From the NCBI GenBank assembly GCA_035546535.1, contig DASZWQ010000091.1, positions 1 through 47,439 on the forward strand: a stretch of 47,439 nucleotides of DNA. The letters run 5' to 3'. This stretch comes from Pirellulales bacterium (lineage in GTDB: Bacteria; Planctomycetota; Planctomycetia; Pirellulales; JACPPG01). Both the position numbers and the translations under genes were made by a program. Below, piece by piece: positions 35,733-43,636 of this stretch (within the stretch, counting starts at the first letter, position 1; each line of letters opens with the position of its first letter). The notes beneath the pieces were generated by a model. That model did no database searches. It worked only from the letters and a program-made list of their open reading frames with translations, and was not told the origin of the DNA.

Positions 35733-36794
35733 CTACTCGCTTTCCGCGTCACTCTCCGCGGGCGGCGGCGGATCGACGATCGCGCCGAATCGTTCGTGCA
35801 GTCGTTCTCTCTGTGCCCGGCGTAGCTCTGGTTCGGCGGCGGGATCAAACTCCAATTTCGCATCGAGCAACTTCGCAAGCTGCCCGGCCGCTACGCTGCG
35901 AACGTGTTCGTCTTCGCGCGCCAGCAGTGCGTACCAGATGCGCGGATCCCCGGTCAGCCACGGGAGAACCCGGTCGGGCCTGTCCTCGTCGGCGTCCTTG
36001 GCCAGACTACGGATGACGCGGCGGACGCGAAAGGCTTGTTCCGGGTCGAGTTCGCTTCGACCCTGTCGGCGCAAGAAGGGCAACACGACCGGGCCATAGC
36101 CCCGCAGTTGCTGCTCGGCGCGCTCGCGTTCGACGAATCGGTCGCTGGTCAACTGTTGCAAGCTCTTTTCCCAGCTCGAATGATCGATCGCCGGTCGGGC
36201 CGGCTGGTCGGCGCAGAGCGCGTTTTCGATCTCCACCGCCTGCTGGGCCAGTTGCCAGTTCGGGTGCATGATCTCCAACAAAGGCAACAAATGCTCGCGG
36301 CATAGCGCCGGCTCGATGATCAACAGGTGCCACAGCGAAGGGGCAGAAACAGTCTGCGACTGTTCGCCGGTAGCAACCCTGAGCCGTAATGCTCCCTCGG
36401 CGGGCTGGAGGAACACGACCGTTGCATGATCGCCTGTCGAGCGGGGCACGAGCTGGATCGTAACTTCGCTGCCATTCTCGATCTGGTAACTCAAGCGTTC
36501 ATCCGGCGCGAAACGTCCGTAGTTCACGCTGGGCCGGCCACCGCCAAGATCGATGGTCAGTTGCTCGCGCCGCGAATTCCCCATGTAATTCGACGTCAGG
36601 CTTTGTTCCGACGCCGGCCCGCCGGCGGTAATCCTGCCCGACATGATGCGCAGCTGCACCATGCGCAGTTGGCCGGCCAGGCTGGGGTGCATTTCGCGCT
36701 CGGCGGCGAGCGAAGACGGCGCGGAAAAGAACAAGGCGAGGAGCACCACCACGGCGTCGAGCCAACGCAGGCATCGCTTGCCGGAGGGCGTCAT
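35733..36794 (-). CDS. Secreted hypothetical protein
   Basis: A 353-residue exported protein, not recognised. The ATG at 36792-36794 has GAGGAG upstream and gives a signal peptide (WLDAVVVLLALFFSAPSSLAA). The N-terminal half is beta-rich with a GGRPSVNYGRFAPDERLSYQIENG stretch. The C-terminal half is helical and has a WEKSLQQLTSDRFVERERAEQQLRGYGPVVLPFL segment, a pattern common in planctomycete HEAT-like proteins, ending in an acidic Pro/Glu tail. It follows the DedA gene by 52 bases on the same strand and may share its transcript. Confidence 0.7.
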   Translation of the reverse strand: MTPSGKRCLRWLDAVVVLLALFFSAPSSLAAEREMHPSLAGQLRMVQLRIMSGRITAGGPASEQSLTSNYMGNSRREQLTIDLGGGRPSVNYGRFAPDERLSYQIENGSEVTIQLVPRSTGDHATVVFLQPAEGALRLRVATGEQSQTVSAPSLWHLLIIEPALCREHLLPLLEIMHPNWQLAQQAVEIENALCADQPARPAIDHSSWEKSLQQLTSDRFVERERAEQQLRGYGPVVLPFLRRQGRSELDPEQAFRVRRVIRSLAKDADEDRPDRVLPWLTGDPRIWYALLAREDEHVRSVAAGQLAKLLDAKLEFDPAAEPELRRAQRERLHERFGAIVDPPPPAESDAESE

Positions 36795-36846
36795 TGGTAG
36801 GCCTACTCCTCTTGCCACGGGCCTTACAGGCGCCGGGCCTACGGCT

Positions 36847-37524
36847 CTAGCCGGCATTCTTTCGCTCGGACACCGCCTCGGCGGCTCCCAAGCGCAACGA
36901 CCGCAATTGCCGCCGGACGCGAATCCGAGCCAGGCGACGGCGATGCCGCACGTAGAAAAACAACACGACCGCGACCGCGGCCGCGGCGACGAGCACGGTG
37001 ATCGCGACCTCGGCGTTGCGGATCCGTTGGAACCAGCCCGTGATTCGTTCGGCGAACAGGTAGCTCAGCCCGAAAAACGTGCAGATCACGAGCGCCGCGC
37101 AGAACAAATCGACCAGGACGAATCGGCGGAACGGCACGCGCAGGATGCCGGCCGTCAAATAAACAGGCGAGCGCAGGCCCACCAGGAAACGCGCCGCGAG
37201 GAAGACTTTCCATCCATGCTGGCTGATCATCTCCTCGATATGAGCCTCGCGCTCCGGCTTTAAGAATCGCGCACACCACGGATGGTCGCGCAACACGTTG
37301 TGGCCGAAGTGGTAGCCGATCGAGTACATGACGCAATCGCCCAGCAGGGCGCCGACAAAGCACGAGGCGAGCGCCAGCCAAGGGTTCATCTGGCCGTAGA
37401 AAGAGGCGACGCCCGCCGCGATGATCGGCACTTCTTCGGGCACTGGCAGACCCGCCCCCGTGAGGATCAGGACCACGATGATGCCCAGATAAGAGGCGTG
37501 CTCGAGCTGGAGGATATCAAACAT
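36847..37524 (-). CDS. DedA family membrane protein
   Basis: A 225-residue integral membrane protein of the DedA/VTT (SNARE-associated) family. Hallmarks are GAGLPVPEEVPIIAAG in the first re-entrant region, GDCVMYSIGYHFG and the conserved arginines in FLAARFLVGLRSPVYLTAGILRVPFRRF. About five membrane segments, then a basic C-terminal tail. DedA proteins act in lipid carrier recycling and membrane homeostasis. The ATG at 37522-37524 is preferred to an in-frame TTG two codons earlier. A secreted hypothetical gene follows on the same strand. Confidence 0.9.
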   Translation of the reverse strand: MFDILQLEHASYLGIIVVLILTGAGLPVPEEVPIIAAGVASFYGQMNPWLALASCFVGALLGDCVMYSIGYHFGHNVLRDHPWCARFLKPEREAHIEEMISQHGWKVFLAARFLVGLRSPVYLTAGILRVPFRRFVLVDLFCAALVICTFFGLSYLFAERITGWFQRIRNAEVAITVLVAAAAVAVVLFFYVRHRRRLARIRVRRQLRSLRLGAAEAVSERKNAG

Positions 37525-37668
37525 GCACAATCTGGCCGTGGTGCGTGCGAGGCGGCCTGTACGCGTCCGGACGTCGAATTGTAGCGGGCGGCCCGCCCCC
37601 CAGTATATGCAAATTGGACAAACTACAAAGGCGGGGTGTTGGCCGCCGCTTGTTGGCGAATACTTCCA

Positions 37669-38772
37669 TTACGTGATCTGTCGAAACTGGTCCTCGCCCA
37701 GCCCCGCGACGGCCACTTCCACCGAGCTTGCACCCCGACCGGGATGCAGCAACACCATGCCGATCTCAGGATGCTGGCTGCAGTATTCTTCCGCCGCCGT
37801 GACGCCCATCGCGTAGAAGGCCGTTGACAGGGCGTCGGCTTCGGCCGCCGAAGGAGCCACGACGGTCGAAGAGAAGACCCCTTCGGCCGGCCACCCGGTG
37901 CGCGGATCGAGAATGTGCCCGTACCGCTTTCCCTGGCTGCGAAAGAATTGGTGGCTGGCGCCCGAGGTCGCCAGGGCCCGATCGCGCAGGCGGATTTCTG
38001 CAAGGCGACGTTCGGGCCGCACCGGATCGGCCAACCCGACGATCCAGCCATCACGACGGCCGGCGTGCGACCCGCGTGCAAGCACGCTGCTTTGCCCACC
38101 GTGCAGTAAGAAGTCGTATACGCCCTCGCCGATCAGCACTTCGGCCGCCCGATCCAGGGCGTACCCCTTGCCGATCGCGCCGAGATTCAGCTCCACGCCG
38201 GGTCGTTCGAGGCGAATCGTGCGTTGGTCTGCGTCGAGCGTTACATGGTGGCTGCCGACGTTGGCTAGCGCGGCGCGCAAATCGTCTTCACGGGGAATGC
38301 CGCCCGCGCGCTTGTAGAAGCCCCATACCTTCACCAGTGGCCCCGCGGTCATGTCGAACGCGCCGCCGGTCGCCTGCGAAATTCTCGCGGCGAGTGACAG
38401 CAGATCAAAGAGCCCCGGCTCGAGCTCGACGTCGGCAAGGGCCGCCGCGCGGTTGATCCGCATCACGTCGCTGGTGTCGCGATAGACCGTGAGCTGCCCT
38501 TCGAGTTCTTCGATCCGGTCGAGCGCGGTAAGCGCGGCTTCTGAGCCTTGTTCGTATTGCCCGGCGTTGAGAAACACGGCAAACGTGCAGGCCATCGCGG
38601 GCCGCGATAACTGCACCAGGTAATGCTCGCCTTGCTCGGCATGGTTTGCATCGTCGTCCGGGCGGCTGGTTGCGCCGGTGGGAACGAATCGATCGATGGC
38701 CGCGCCGATCGCGTCGGCCGCGGCACGGCCTTGCAGGAATTCACGTCGATTAGAACTCGGCGGCTGACCCAT
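37669..38772 (-). CDS. apbE: FAD:protein FMN transferase
   Basis: A 367-residue ApbE protein, which covalently attaches FMN to threonine residues of flavoproteins such as RnfG or NqrC. Conserved parts are ELNLGAIGKGYALDRAAEVL, FLLHGGQSSVLA, GHILDPRTGWPA and VAPSAAEADALSTAFYAMG, including the Mg2+/FAD-binding residues. The N-terminus has a twin-arginine-like SNRREFLQG but the following stretch is only weakly hydrophobic, so export is uncertain. It is alone on its strand; no nqr or rnf gene is near. Confidence 0.92.
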   Translation of the reverse strand: MGQPPSSNRREFLQGRAAADAIGAAIDRFVPTGATSRPDDDANHAEQGEHYLVQLSRPAMACTFAVFLNAGQYEQGSEAALTALDRIEELEGQLTVYRDTSDVMRINRAAALADVELEPGLFDLLSLAARISQATGGAFDMTAGPLVKVWGFYKRAGGIPREDDLRAALANVGSHHVTLDADQRTIRLERPGVELNLGAIGKGYALDRAAEVLIGEGVYDFLLHGGQSSVLARGSHAGRRDGWIVGLADPVRPERRLAEIRLRDRALATSGASHQFFRSQGKRYGHILDPRTGWPAEGVFSSTVVAPSAAEADALSTAFYAMGVTAAEEYCSQHPEIGMVLLHPGRGASSVEVAVAGLGEDQFRQIT

Positions 38773-38820
38773 ACTTCAAATTATACTCGCGCGCGGGGCC
38801 GACAGTACGACACCGAATCT

Positions 38821-38890
38821 CTTCTATAGCCGGCCTTTGTGAGGCCGGGGCATTCATACACGGTTTCCGGAGTCACCGACTCCCGCTACA
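38821..38890 (+). repeat. Double-hairpin extragenic repeat, copy 1
   Basis: Starts CTTCTATAGCCGGCCT, with a first stem CCGGCCT/AGGCCGG (38830-38848) and a second stem GGAGTC/GACTCC (38869-38883), and ends CGCTACA. A better conserved copy in the opposite orientation lies at 43171-43240. It sits between the apbE start and the cytochrome gene. Confidence 0.65.
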
Positions 38891-38986
38891 GGTTTTGCAG
38901 CCACGCTCCGGGCTATCGCTTGTTGCACACCATGCGTCAGCCGATAATCAAGGGATCAATTCGCCAACGCCCCTTATCGATGGAAC

Positions 38987-39964
38987 ATGAGAACGCTGCC
39001 CAAAATGCTTTGCCTGGCGATCGTCGCATGGGTTGCGATGATTGAGTATGCGCCGGCCCAAACAACGTCGCGCGCGAAAACTACGCGCCGCGCGGCGAAG
39101 CTAGCGCCCGCCCCCACCTGGGATAGGGCTGTCCTGGAAACGTTCTACACCGACGCCCGGCAGAAGCTCGGACCGGGCCCGGCGCCGGGTGCGGCGGCGC
39201 CAAAGCCCGACTCTCCCACGACGAGCTCGCCGGATTCGGTCGCAACCAGCGAACGATCGGCGGCCGCCGAGAAGTGGTCGAGCGTGATCTCTTCCTCGAC
39301 CCTCGAGGATGAGGTCAAGGCCCAGACGCAACCGCTGGCGACCGCGGTGCAAACGCCCACCGGTTTCAAAGGGGGCGCGTACAAGGTCGCGCGCGAGGAG
39401 CTCACGCTGCTGGCGGTGCTCTTCGGCGTCATCGGTCAATACGACGGGCAGGTGCGCTGGCAGAAGGATGCGCCGAACTTGCGAGATCTGTTCGGCCGGG
39501 CGGGCTTCAACTGCAAAGTCGGCACCGACAATTCCTACAACGAGGCCAAGCTACGCAGTCAGGACCTGGCCGATTTGATTCGCGGCAATTCGCCCGAGGC
39601 GCGCAACGCCAACAGCGATTTCACCTGGCCCGACGTGGCCAATCGCCCGCCGCTGATGAAGCGCATGGAGCGCTCGCTGCGCGAGCGGCTGGGCCCTTGG
39701 ACGGCCGGCAAAGGGGATTTCACGAAAAATCGCGACGCCATTATTCACGAAGCGGAGCTGCTGCTCGTGCTGGCGCGCGTCATCAAGGCCGAGGGGTACG
39801 AATACGCCGACGATTCGTCGTATCGCGCGTATGTCGACACGCTTGAGCAGCAATGCCAGGAAATTCTGGCCGCGGCCAAGCAGGGGGACCTGTCACGGGC
39901 ACAGAGCGCCACGAGCCAGATGAACAAGACCTGCGACGCCTGCCACGGCGATTTCCGCAGCTGA
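38987..39964 (+). CDS. Exported cytochrome c'-like protein with C-terminal heme site
   Basis: A 325-residue exported protein with a signal peptide (MLCLAIVAWVAMIEYAPAQ). After a Pro/Ser/Ala-rich region (35-90) comes a helical domain. The single heme-binding motif is at the very end, C316-D-A-C-H320 followed by GDFRS, the class II layout known from cytochrome c' and c556, where CxxCH is in the last helix. The helical part includes REELTLLAVLFGVIGQYDGQVRWQKDA and EAELLLVLARVIKAEGYEYADD. It is about twice as long as standard cytochrome c'. Possible roles are electron transfer or gas binding. It converges on the gene at 39981. Confidence 0.75.
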   Translation: MRTLPKMLCLAIVAWVAMIEYAPAQTTSRAKTTRRAAKLAPAPTWDRAVLETFYTDARQKLGPGPAPGAAAPKPDSPTTSSPDSVATSERSAAAEKWSSVISSSTLEDEVKAQTQPLATAVQTPTGFKGGAYKVAREELTLLAVLFGVIGQYDGQVRWQKDAPNLRDLFGRAGFNCKVGTDNSYNEAKLRSQDLADLIRGNSPEARNANSDFTWPDVANRPPLMKRMERSLRERLGPWTAGKGDFTKNRDAIIHEAELLLVLARVIKAEGYEYADDSSYRAYVDTLEQQCQEILAAAKQGDLSRAQSATSQMNKTCDACHGDFRS

Positions 39965-39980
39965 AGGAATGCCGATTCCG

Positions 39981-40307
39981 TTAAAGCTGCGATGGAATTG
40001 GATTGTCGAACTCAAAGTTCGCAAAAGATTTTTCTGCTTCCTCCGGGGTCAGCAACAATACCTGCGTAATATCTTCCTGCACATCGTCAGGTAGTTTCTC
40101 GATCACCTTTTCGAGTATCTCCTGTCGGCCAACTCGGTCTAGATTGGCAAACACGGGATCGATGACCCTGATTCGAATCGATACGGGGTTCTGTCGGTAG
40201 GTGACGACCTCGGCATCGGGGTGCTCTAGAACATACTGCTGCAAGGCCTTCAGCACGGCTTCTTCCGTGTCATCCGGCTTAGTTTTAGTCAGGCTCTTGA
40301 TGCTCAT
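39981..40307 (-). CDS. 108-aa conserved hypothetical protein coupled to the HEPN gene
   Basis: A small soluble protein; the ATG has GGGAGGA four bases upstream and overlaps the stop of the HEPN gene (ATGA, 40304-40307). N-terminal half: EEAVLKALQQYVLEHPDAEVVTYRQNPVSIRIRVIDPVFANLDRVGRQEILEKVIEKLPDDVQEDITQVLLLTPEE, then an acidic end. The pattern is a compact alpha/beta fold with an I/V-rich central strand and a two-helix segment. No named family is recognised. The four-base overlap indicates that it works with the HEPN protein. Confidence 0.7.
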   Translation of the reverse strand: MSIKSLTKTKPDDTEEAVLKALQQYVLEHPDAEVVTYRQNPVSIRIRVIDPVFANLDRVGRQEILEKVIEKLPDDVQEDITQVLLLTPEEAEKSFANFEFDNPIPSQL

Positions 40308-40723
40308 GAAATCCTCCCGTCTAACCAATCCGTGATGGCGGCAACAGCCGACATAAACGCATGAACTTCGCGCGGCTTTGGTCGACTCACATCGTAACGC
40401 ATTTCCGTCGTCCAGGAGTTAAGGGCGCGAAAGCTCCTTTGGATATTCGCGGGAATCGATGCTTTGCATTCGATATTATATACTTGCTTCAACCAGCCGT
40501 AGTCATGTGCCTTCCCTCCCCGGAGTTCACTGAGGATCGTTGCCCGTTTTTCAACGGGTAATGAGGCGAGCAGCAGCGATTTGAACATGCATTCGACCGC
40601 GTAACCGGCCAAATATAGGGCGCCCCGGTCGCGCCCCAGCGTCTGAAGAGCCCATGCGTCTTAAAGCCGGTGCTTTCCGGCACGATAGAACATCTTGGCT
40701 GTTTTATCTTTCGGCTGCCCCAC
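40304..40723 (-). pseudogene. HEPN domain gene with in-frame TAA
   Basis: The frame starts with GTG at 40721-40723, which has AAGGAG six bases upstream, and reads MGQPKDKTAKMFYRAGKHRL, then TAA (40661-40663), then DAWALQTLGRDRGALYLAGYAVECMFKSLLLA in the same frame up to the stop at 40304. The part after the TAA is clearly the HEPN core (RxxGAxYLAGYAVEC), and the part before it is the expected N-terminal helix, so the stop codon interrupts one gene of about 139 codons. It could be a nonsense mutation, a sequencing error or readthrough. A restart at TTG 40610-40612 would lose the first helix. It is coupled to the 108-aa gene downstream. Confidence 0.72.
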
Positions 40724-40795
40724 AACTCGCTCCTTGCGTCACCCCGGTTTTTGTGAGGATACTCTCGCAACATCTCCACGAGGTAAAGCAAGTTC

Positions 40796-41806
40796 CTACC
40801 CGTTCCCGAGCATCTCGCCCAGGAGCATCACTTCCTGCCGGCTGCCCACGACCAGCGTCGTGCGCTGGTGCAGGCTCTTCGGTTCGATTGTCAGAATTCG
40901 CTCCGTGCCGTTGGTGGCCAGGCCGCCGGCTTGTTCGGCGAGAAAGGCGATCGGGTTCGCCTCGTACATCAGCCGTAGCTTCCCGCCCGGATGACGCTTC
41001 GTGGGCGGATAGAGAAAAATGCCCCCCTTGAGCAGCGTGCGATGGAAATCGGCGACCAGCGAACCGACATAGCGCGACGAATACGCGCGACCGTTGACGC
41101 CTTCACGCAGCTTGGAGAGAAACCTGATATAAGCCGGCGGAAAGCTGGCGAGGTTGGCGTCGTTCACCGAATAGTAGGGACCGCTCTCCGGCATCGTCAT
41201 GTTGGGGTGCGTCAGAACGTAGGCGCCGTACGACGGATCAAGCGTGAACCCGTGTACGCCGTGACCGGTGCTGTAGACCAGCATCGTCGAGGCGCCGTAC
41301 ACCACGTAGCCGGCGGCAATTTGCCGCGTGCCCGGCTGCAACACGTCAGCCTGTGGATCGCGCTGGCCGGCGGGATCCGGCTCGCGGCGAAAAATCGAAA
41401 AGATCGTGCCGACGCTGACGTTCACGTCGATATTGCTCGAACCGTCGAGCGGATCGAAGATCACCACGTACTTGCCGTACTGAGGGTCGGGCAGCACGAC
41501 GACCGGGTCTTCGTTCTCCTCCGAGGCCAAAACGCCGACGTTGCCACGATTGCCCAGGCACGTGAGCAGCGCCTGATTGGCCAGCAAGTCGAGCTTTTGC
41601 ACGACCTCGCCCTGCACGTTCGAGGTGCCGGCGCTACCGACGACGTCGACCAGTCCAGCCCGACGAATCTGCGCCGCCACGATCTTAGTGGCCAGCGTGA
41701 TGCCCGAGAGCATCCAGGAAAACTCGCCGCTGGCGTGGGGGTAATGACGTCGTTGCTCGTCCTGGATGTGCTGCTGCGCGGTGAGGTAAACGTTCGGTTC
41801 GACCAT
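40796..41806 (-). CDS. fbp: Fructose-1,6-bisphosphatase, class 1
   Basis: A 336-residue class I FBPase that hydrolyses fructose-1,6-bisphosphate to fructose-6-phosphate. Metal-binding sequences are ASEENED (94-100) and FDPLDGSSNIDVNVSVGTIFSI (from 117). Substrate-binding sequences are SRYVGSLVADFHRTLLKGGIFLYP and GKLRLMYEANPIAFLAEQAGG. Length is typical and no key residue is missing. It is a control step in gluconeogenesis and, with ppdK and glycolate oxidation in this window, fits growth on non-sugar carbon. Confidence 0.96.
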   Translation of the reverse strand: MVEPNVYLTAQQHIQDEQRRHYPHASGEFSWMLSGITLATKIVAAQIRRAGLVDVVGSAGTSNVQGEVVQKLDLLANQALLTCLGNRGNVGVLASEENEDPVVVLPDPQYGKYVVIFDPLDGSSNIDVNVSVGTIFSIFRREPDPAGQRDPQADVLQPGTRQIAAGYVVYGASTMLVYSTGHGVHGFTLDPSYGAYVLTHPNMTMPESGPYYSVNDANLASFPPAYIRFLSKLREGVNGRAYSSRYVGSLVADFHRTLLKGGIFLYPPTKRHPGGKLRLMYEANPIAFLAEQAGGLATNGTERILTIEPKSLHQRTTLVVGSRQEVMLLGEMLGNG

Positions 41807-41936
41807 TGCTGCGAGAATTCCCCACGAGTGCCCGGTTAATGGGCGCCATTATTCTTAGTGGCATGCTCTGACGCAACGGGCGGTCGTTAGCACATTCGAG
41901 TGGAGATTCGCCAGAGGTTGCGAAGCGCGATCCGCG

Positions 41937-42185
41937 CTACCGCTTGAGCGGAAGGACCCACGGGACGAACGGCACGCGTGCGTAGCGTTCCATGCCCGCG
42001 ACGATCACTACCGGAAAGAGGGGCGCTGCGGCCACGATCAGGGCCAACAGCACGCAGAACAGCCACCTGCGGCGGTCGTCCGCGGACGGACGCCCTTGGA
42101 AAGTGCGGAACACCTCGTGCCACCCGAATGCCAGGAGTAGAACTCCGGCGAAGGCGACGATCGCAACAAGGAGTAAGTGCGACAT
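41937..42185 (-). CDS. Small two-span membrane protein
   Basis: An 82-residue protein with two membrane segments (LLLVAIVAFAGVLLLAFGW and WLFCVLLALIVAAAPLFPVVIVAG) joined by a charged loop (RTFQGRPSADDRRR). No family is recognised. The ATG at 42183-42185 is preferred over a GTG one codon earlier. It follows the coiled-coil membrane-protein gene by 25 bases on the same strand and is probably co-transcribed. Confidence 0.55.
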   Translation of the reverse strand: MSHLLLVAIVAFAGVLLLAFGWHEVFRTFQGRPSADDRRRWLFCVLLALIVAAAPLFPVVIVAGMERYARVPFVPWVLPLKR

Positions 42186-42210
42186 CACCCGCGGCCCGGT
42201 CGAGGAAATC

Positions 42211-42573
42211 TTATTTCGACTGCTCTTTCGTGATTCGCGCGCCGATCTTTTTCACCCCTTGTTGCAGGCGTTCCAGCGGGCGGGGCGGCTCCGGCTCTTT
42301 GGGTTTGTCGCCGATTTTCTCGGCAACCAATTTCACTTCGTCGCGCACTTCCTTTTCCACTTCTTCCAGGCGCTGTTTGTCGAACTTCAAACGCGGCCGC
42401 CAACCATCCCAGTCGATCGTGGCGATGCCCGTCCCCAGCAAGGCCAGCACCAGCACGACGACGAGCCGCGCGCCCCAGCGGCTGCCGACCGCCTTGCGCA
42501 CCGGCGGCGGCAGTCCGACGCCGGCCGTATCGACCACGGTCTGAGCCACTGTCTTGCGCTTCGACTTCGCCAT
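42211..42573 (-). CDS. Single-span membrane protein with coiled coil
   Basis: A 120-residue protein, not recognised. The basic N-terminus (MAKSKRKTVAQ) leads into one membrane segment (ARLVVVLVLALLGTGIATI), then a WDGWRPRLKFDKQRLEEVEKEVRDEVKLVAEKIGDKPKEPEPPRP part that is a charged helix likely to form a coiled coil, then a basic amphipathic end. The order suggests an inner-membrane anchor with a soluble helical tail. It precedes another small membrane-protein gene. Confidence 0.6.
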   Translation of the reverse strand: MAKSKRKTVAQTVVDTAGVGLPPPVRKAVGSRWGARLVVVLVLALLGTGIATIDWDGWRPRLKFDKQRLEEVEKEVRDEVKLVAEKIGDKPKEPEPPRPLERLQQGVKKIGARITKEQSK

Positions 42574-42752
42574 AGGGATTGCTTTCAGAAAGGGCGTTTG
42601 TTCGCCGGCGCCAAGGCCCGGCGCGCGAGGCAGGTAATTAACCGAAATTGCCCGCCGCGCCCAGATCGTTCGCGGCGCGTGTGGGGCGCGTGCATCTAAA
42701 GACGACGGAAACTGGTCGGTTAGTCATGGGGGAAACCGACGAGCGGGGTACG

Positions 42753-43004
42753 CTAGCACGCTTCGCAGGCTGCCGACCGGCGCACCAGCTCGTACATCAT
42801 CACGCCGGCCGCGGGGCTCTTCAGCAGGATGGGCGAACAAATGACCGCTTCGCAGTCGAAAGCGGCATCGGCCGCTTGAATGAATTGCCGCGGACCTTCG
42901 ATCCAGCAGCACTTTTGAGAGTCGCGAACCTCGCGACGAACGAGAGAGCGAACACGTGCCAGGACGCGAGCTGTTGCCGCGTCGGTCGAGCGAAAGTCAT
43001 TCAT
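42753..43004 (-). pseudogene. Truncated TrmH/SpoU-type RNA methyltransferase N-terminus
   Basis: An 83-codon frame whose product ARVRSLVRREVRDSQKCCWIEGPRQFIQAADAAFDCEAVICSPILLKSPAAG matches the substrate-binding N-terminal domain of TrmH-family 2'-O-ribose methyltransferases (IEGxRxxxxA, then SPxLLK). It stops after RRSAACEAC, and the SAM-binding SpoU domain of about 150 residues is absent downstream, where an unrelated gene begins. An AGGAG lies just before the ATG. It is most likely a remnant left by a deletion next to the tRNA gene; a short free-standing protein is less likely. Confidence 0.5.
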
Positions 43005-43391
43005 TCTCCTGCCGGTCGAAGCCGGGCGAAAAAGTGTCGTTCAGTTCATGGCTCGAAGAGCCCAAGCTAAGAATAAAGCAGCGCGCACCTGGCGGCAACG
43101 CTGGCGCGCGATGCGAAGGGTTGCGGGACGTGACTGACCAGTGATCCGGGCCGGCGGACTCGCTCTATTCTGTAGCCGGGGTCTGCGACCCCGGAGGTGA
43201 CACCAGAAAGCCCCGGCCTCAAAGAGGCCGGCTATAGAAGCAAACGACACAGACTTGCAGCTTTGACAATTATCGCAGCGTGCAAAGACCGCGTTTGCCG
43301 GAACGGCCGTTGTCAGGTACGATTTTGCCAGTGGCCGCGAACGGCGTCGCGATTCGTGCGACCCGGCCGGGCCACGAAATATCAAAAAATT
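43005..43391. other. Region upstream of tRNA-Pro
   Basis: Contains the double-hairpin repeat at 43171-43240. A TTGACA box stands at about 43264-43269 without a good -10 partner, too far from the tRNA to be its promoter. No gene is recognised; an open frame that runs from here through the tRNA is rejected. Confidence 0.5.
43171..43240 (-). repeat. Double-hairpin extragenic repeat, copy 2
   Basis: Two perfect hairpins in a row: CCGGGGTC-TGC-GACCCCGG (43176-43194) and CCGGCCTC-AAA-GAGGCCGG (43213-43231), ending GCTATAGAAG. Read on the minus strand it has the same order and boundary sequences (CTTCTATAGCCGGCCT ... CGGCTACA) as the repeat at 38821-38890, so these are two members of one family in opposite orientation. 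Confidence 0.75.
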
Positions 43392-43466
43392 CGGGGCGTG
43401 GCGCAGTCTGGCTAGCGCACCTGCTTTGGGAGCAGGGGGTCGGAGGTTCAAATCCTCTCGCCCCGA
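43392..43466 (+). tRNA. tRNA-Pro (anticodon TGG)
   Basis: A 75-base cloverleaf. The acceptor stem pairs CGGGGCG (43392-43398) with CGCCCCG (43459-43465), with A as discriminator. The anticodon arm is CTGCT-TTGGGAG-AGCAG-like with loop anticodon TGG; the T arm has GGTTCAAATCC. CCA is not encoded. An Rhs gene of different character begins 170 bases downstream, so the tRNA 3' end is a candidate integration site. Confidence 0.95.
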
Positions 43467-43505
43467 TTAAGAGCGATGTGAAGCTGCAGGAAACGAGGAG
43501 GGGAG

Positions 43506-43626
43506 CCGGGACAGGCCCAGAGGGGACGGGAGTGGGCAGGCCCAGTTATTTGCGATTTCGGGGAAAAGTGGCAAGGATGCGGGCACGCCGAAAACCGCGC
43601 GGATCCGAAAACTGGACCTGTCCCCG
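43506..43626. mobile_element. Possible 121-bp MITE-like element
   Basis: CCGGGACAGGCCCAG (43506-43520) and CTGGACCTGTCCCCG (43612-43626) are inverse complements at 13 of 15 positions. They bound a non-coding segment between the tRNA and the truncated Rhs gene. No second copy is in the window, so this is a suggestion. Confidence 0.35.
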
Positions 43627-43636
43627 TTTTTTCCTG

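Noticed and set aside
43280..43636. Upstream extension of the Rhs frame to 43280
   Set aside because: It would translate through the tRNA-Pro gene. The YD-repeat sequence begins only after the ATG at 43637.
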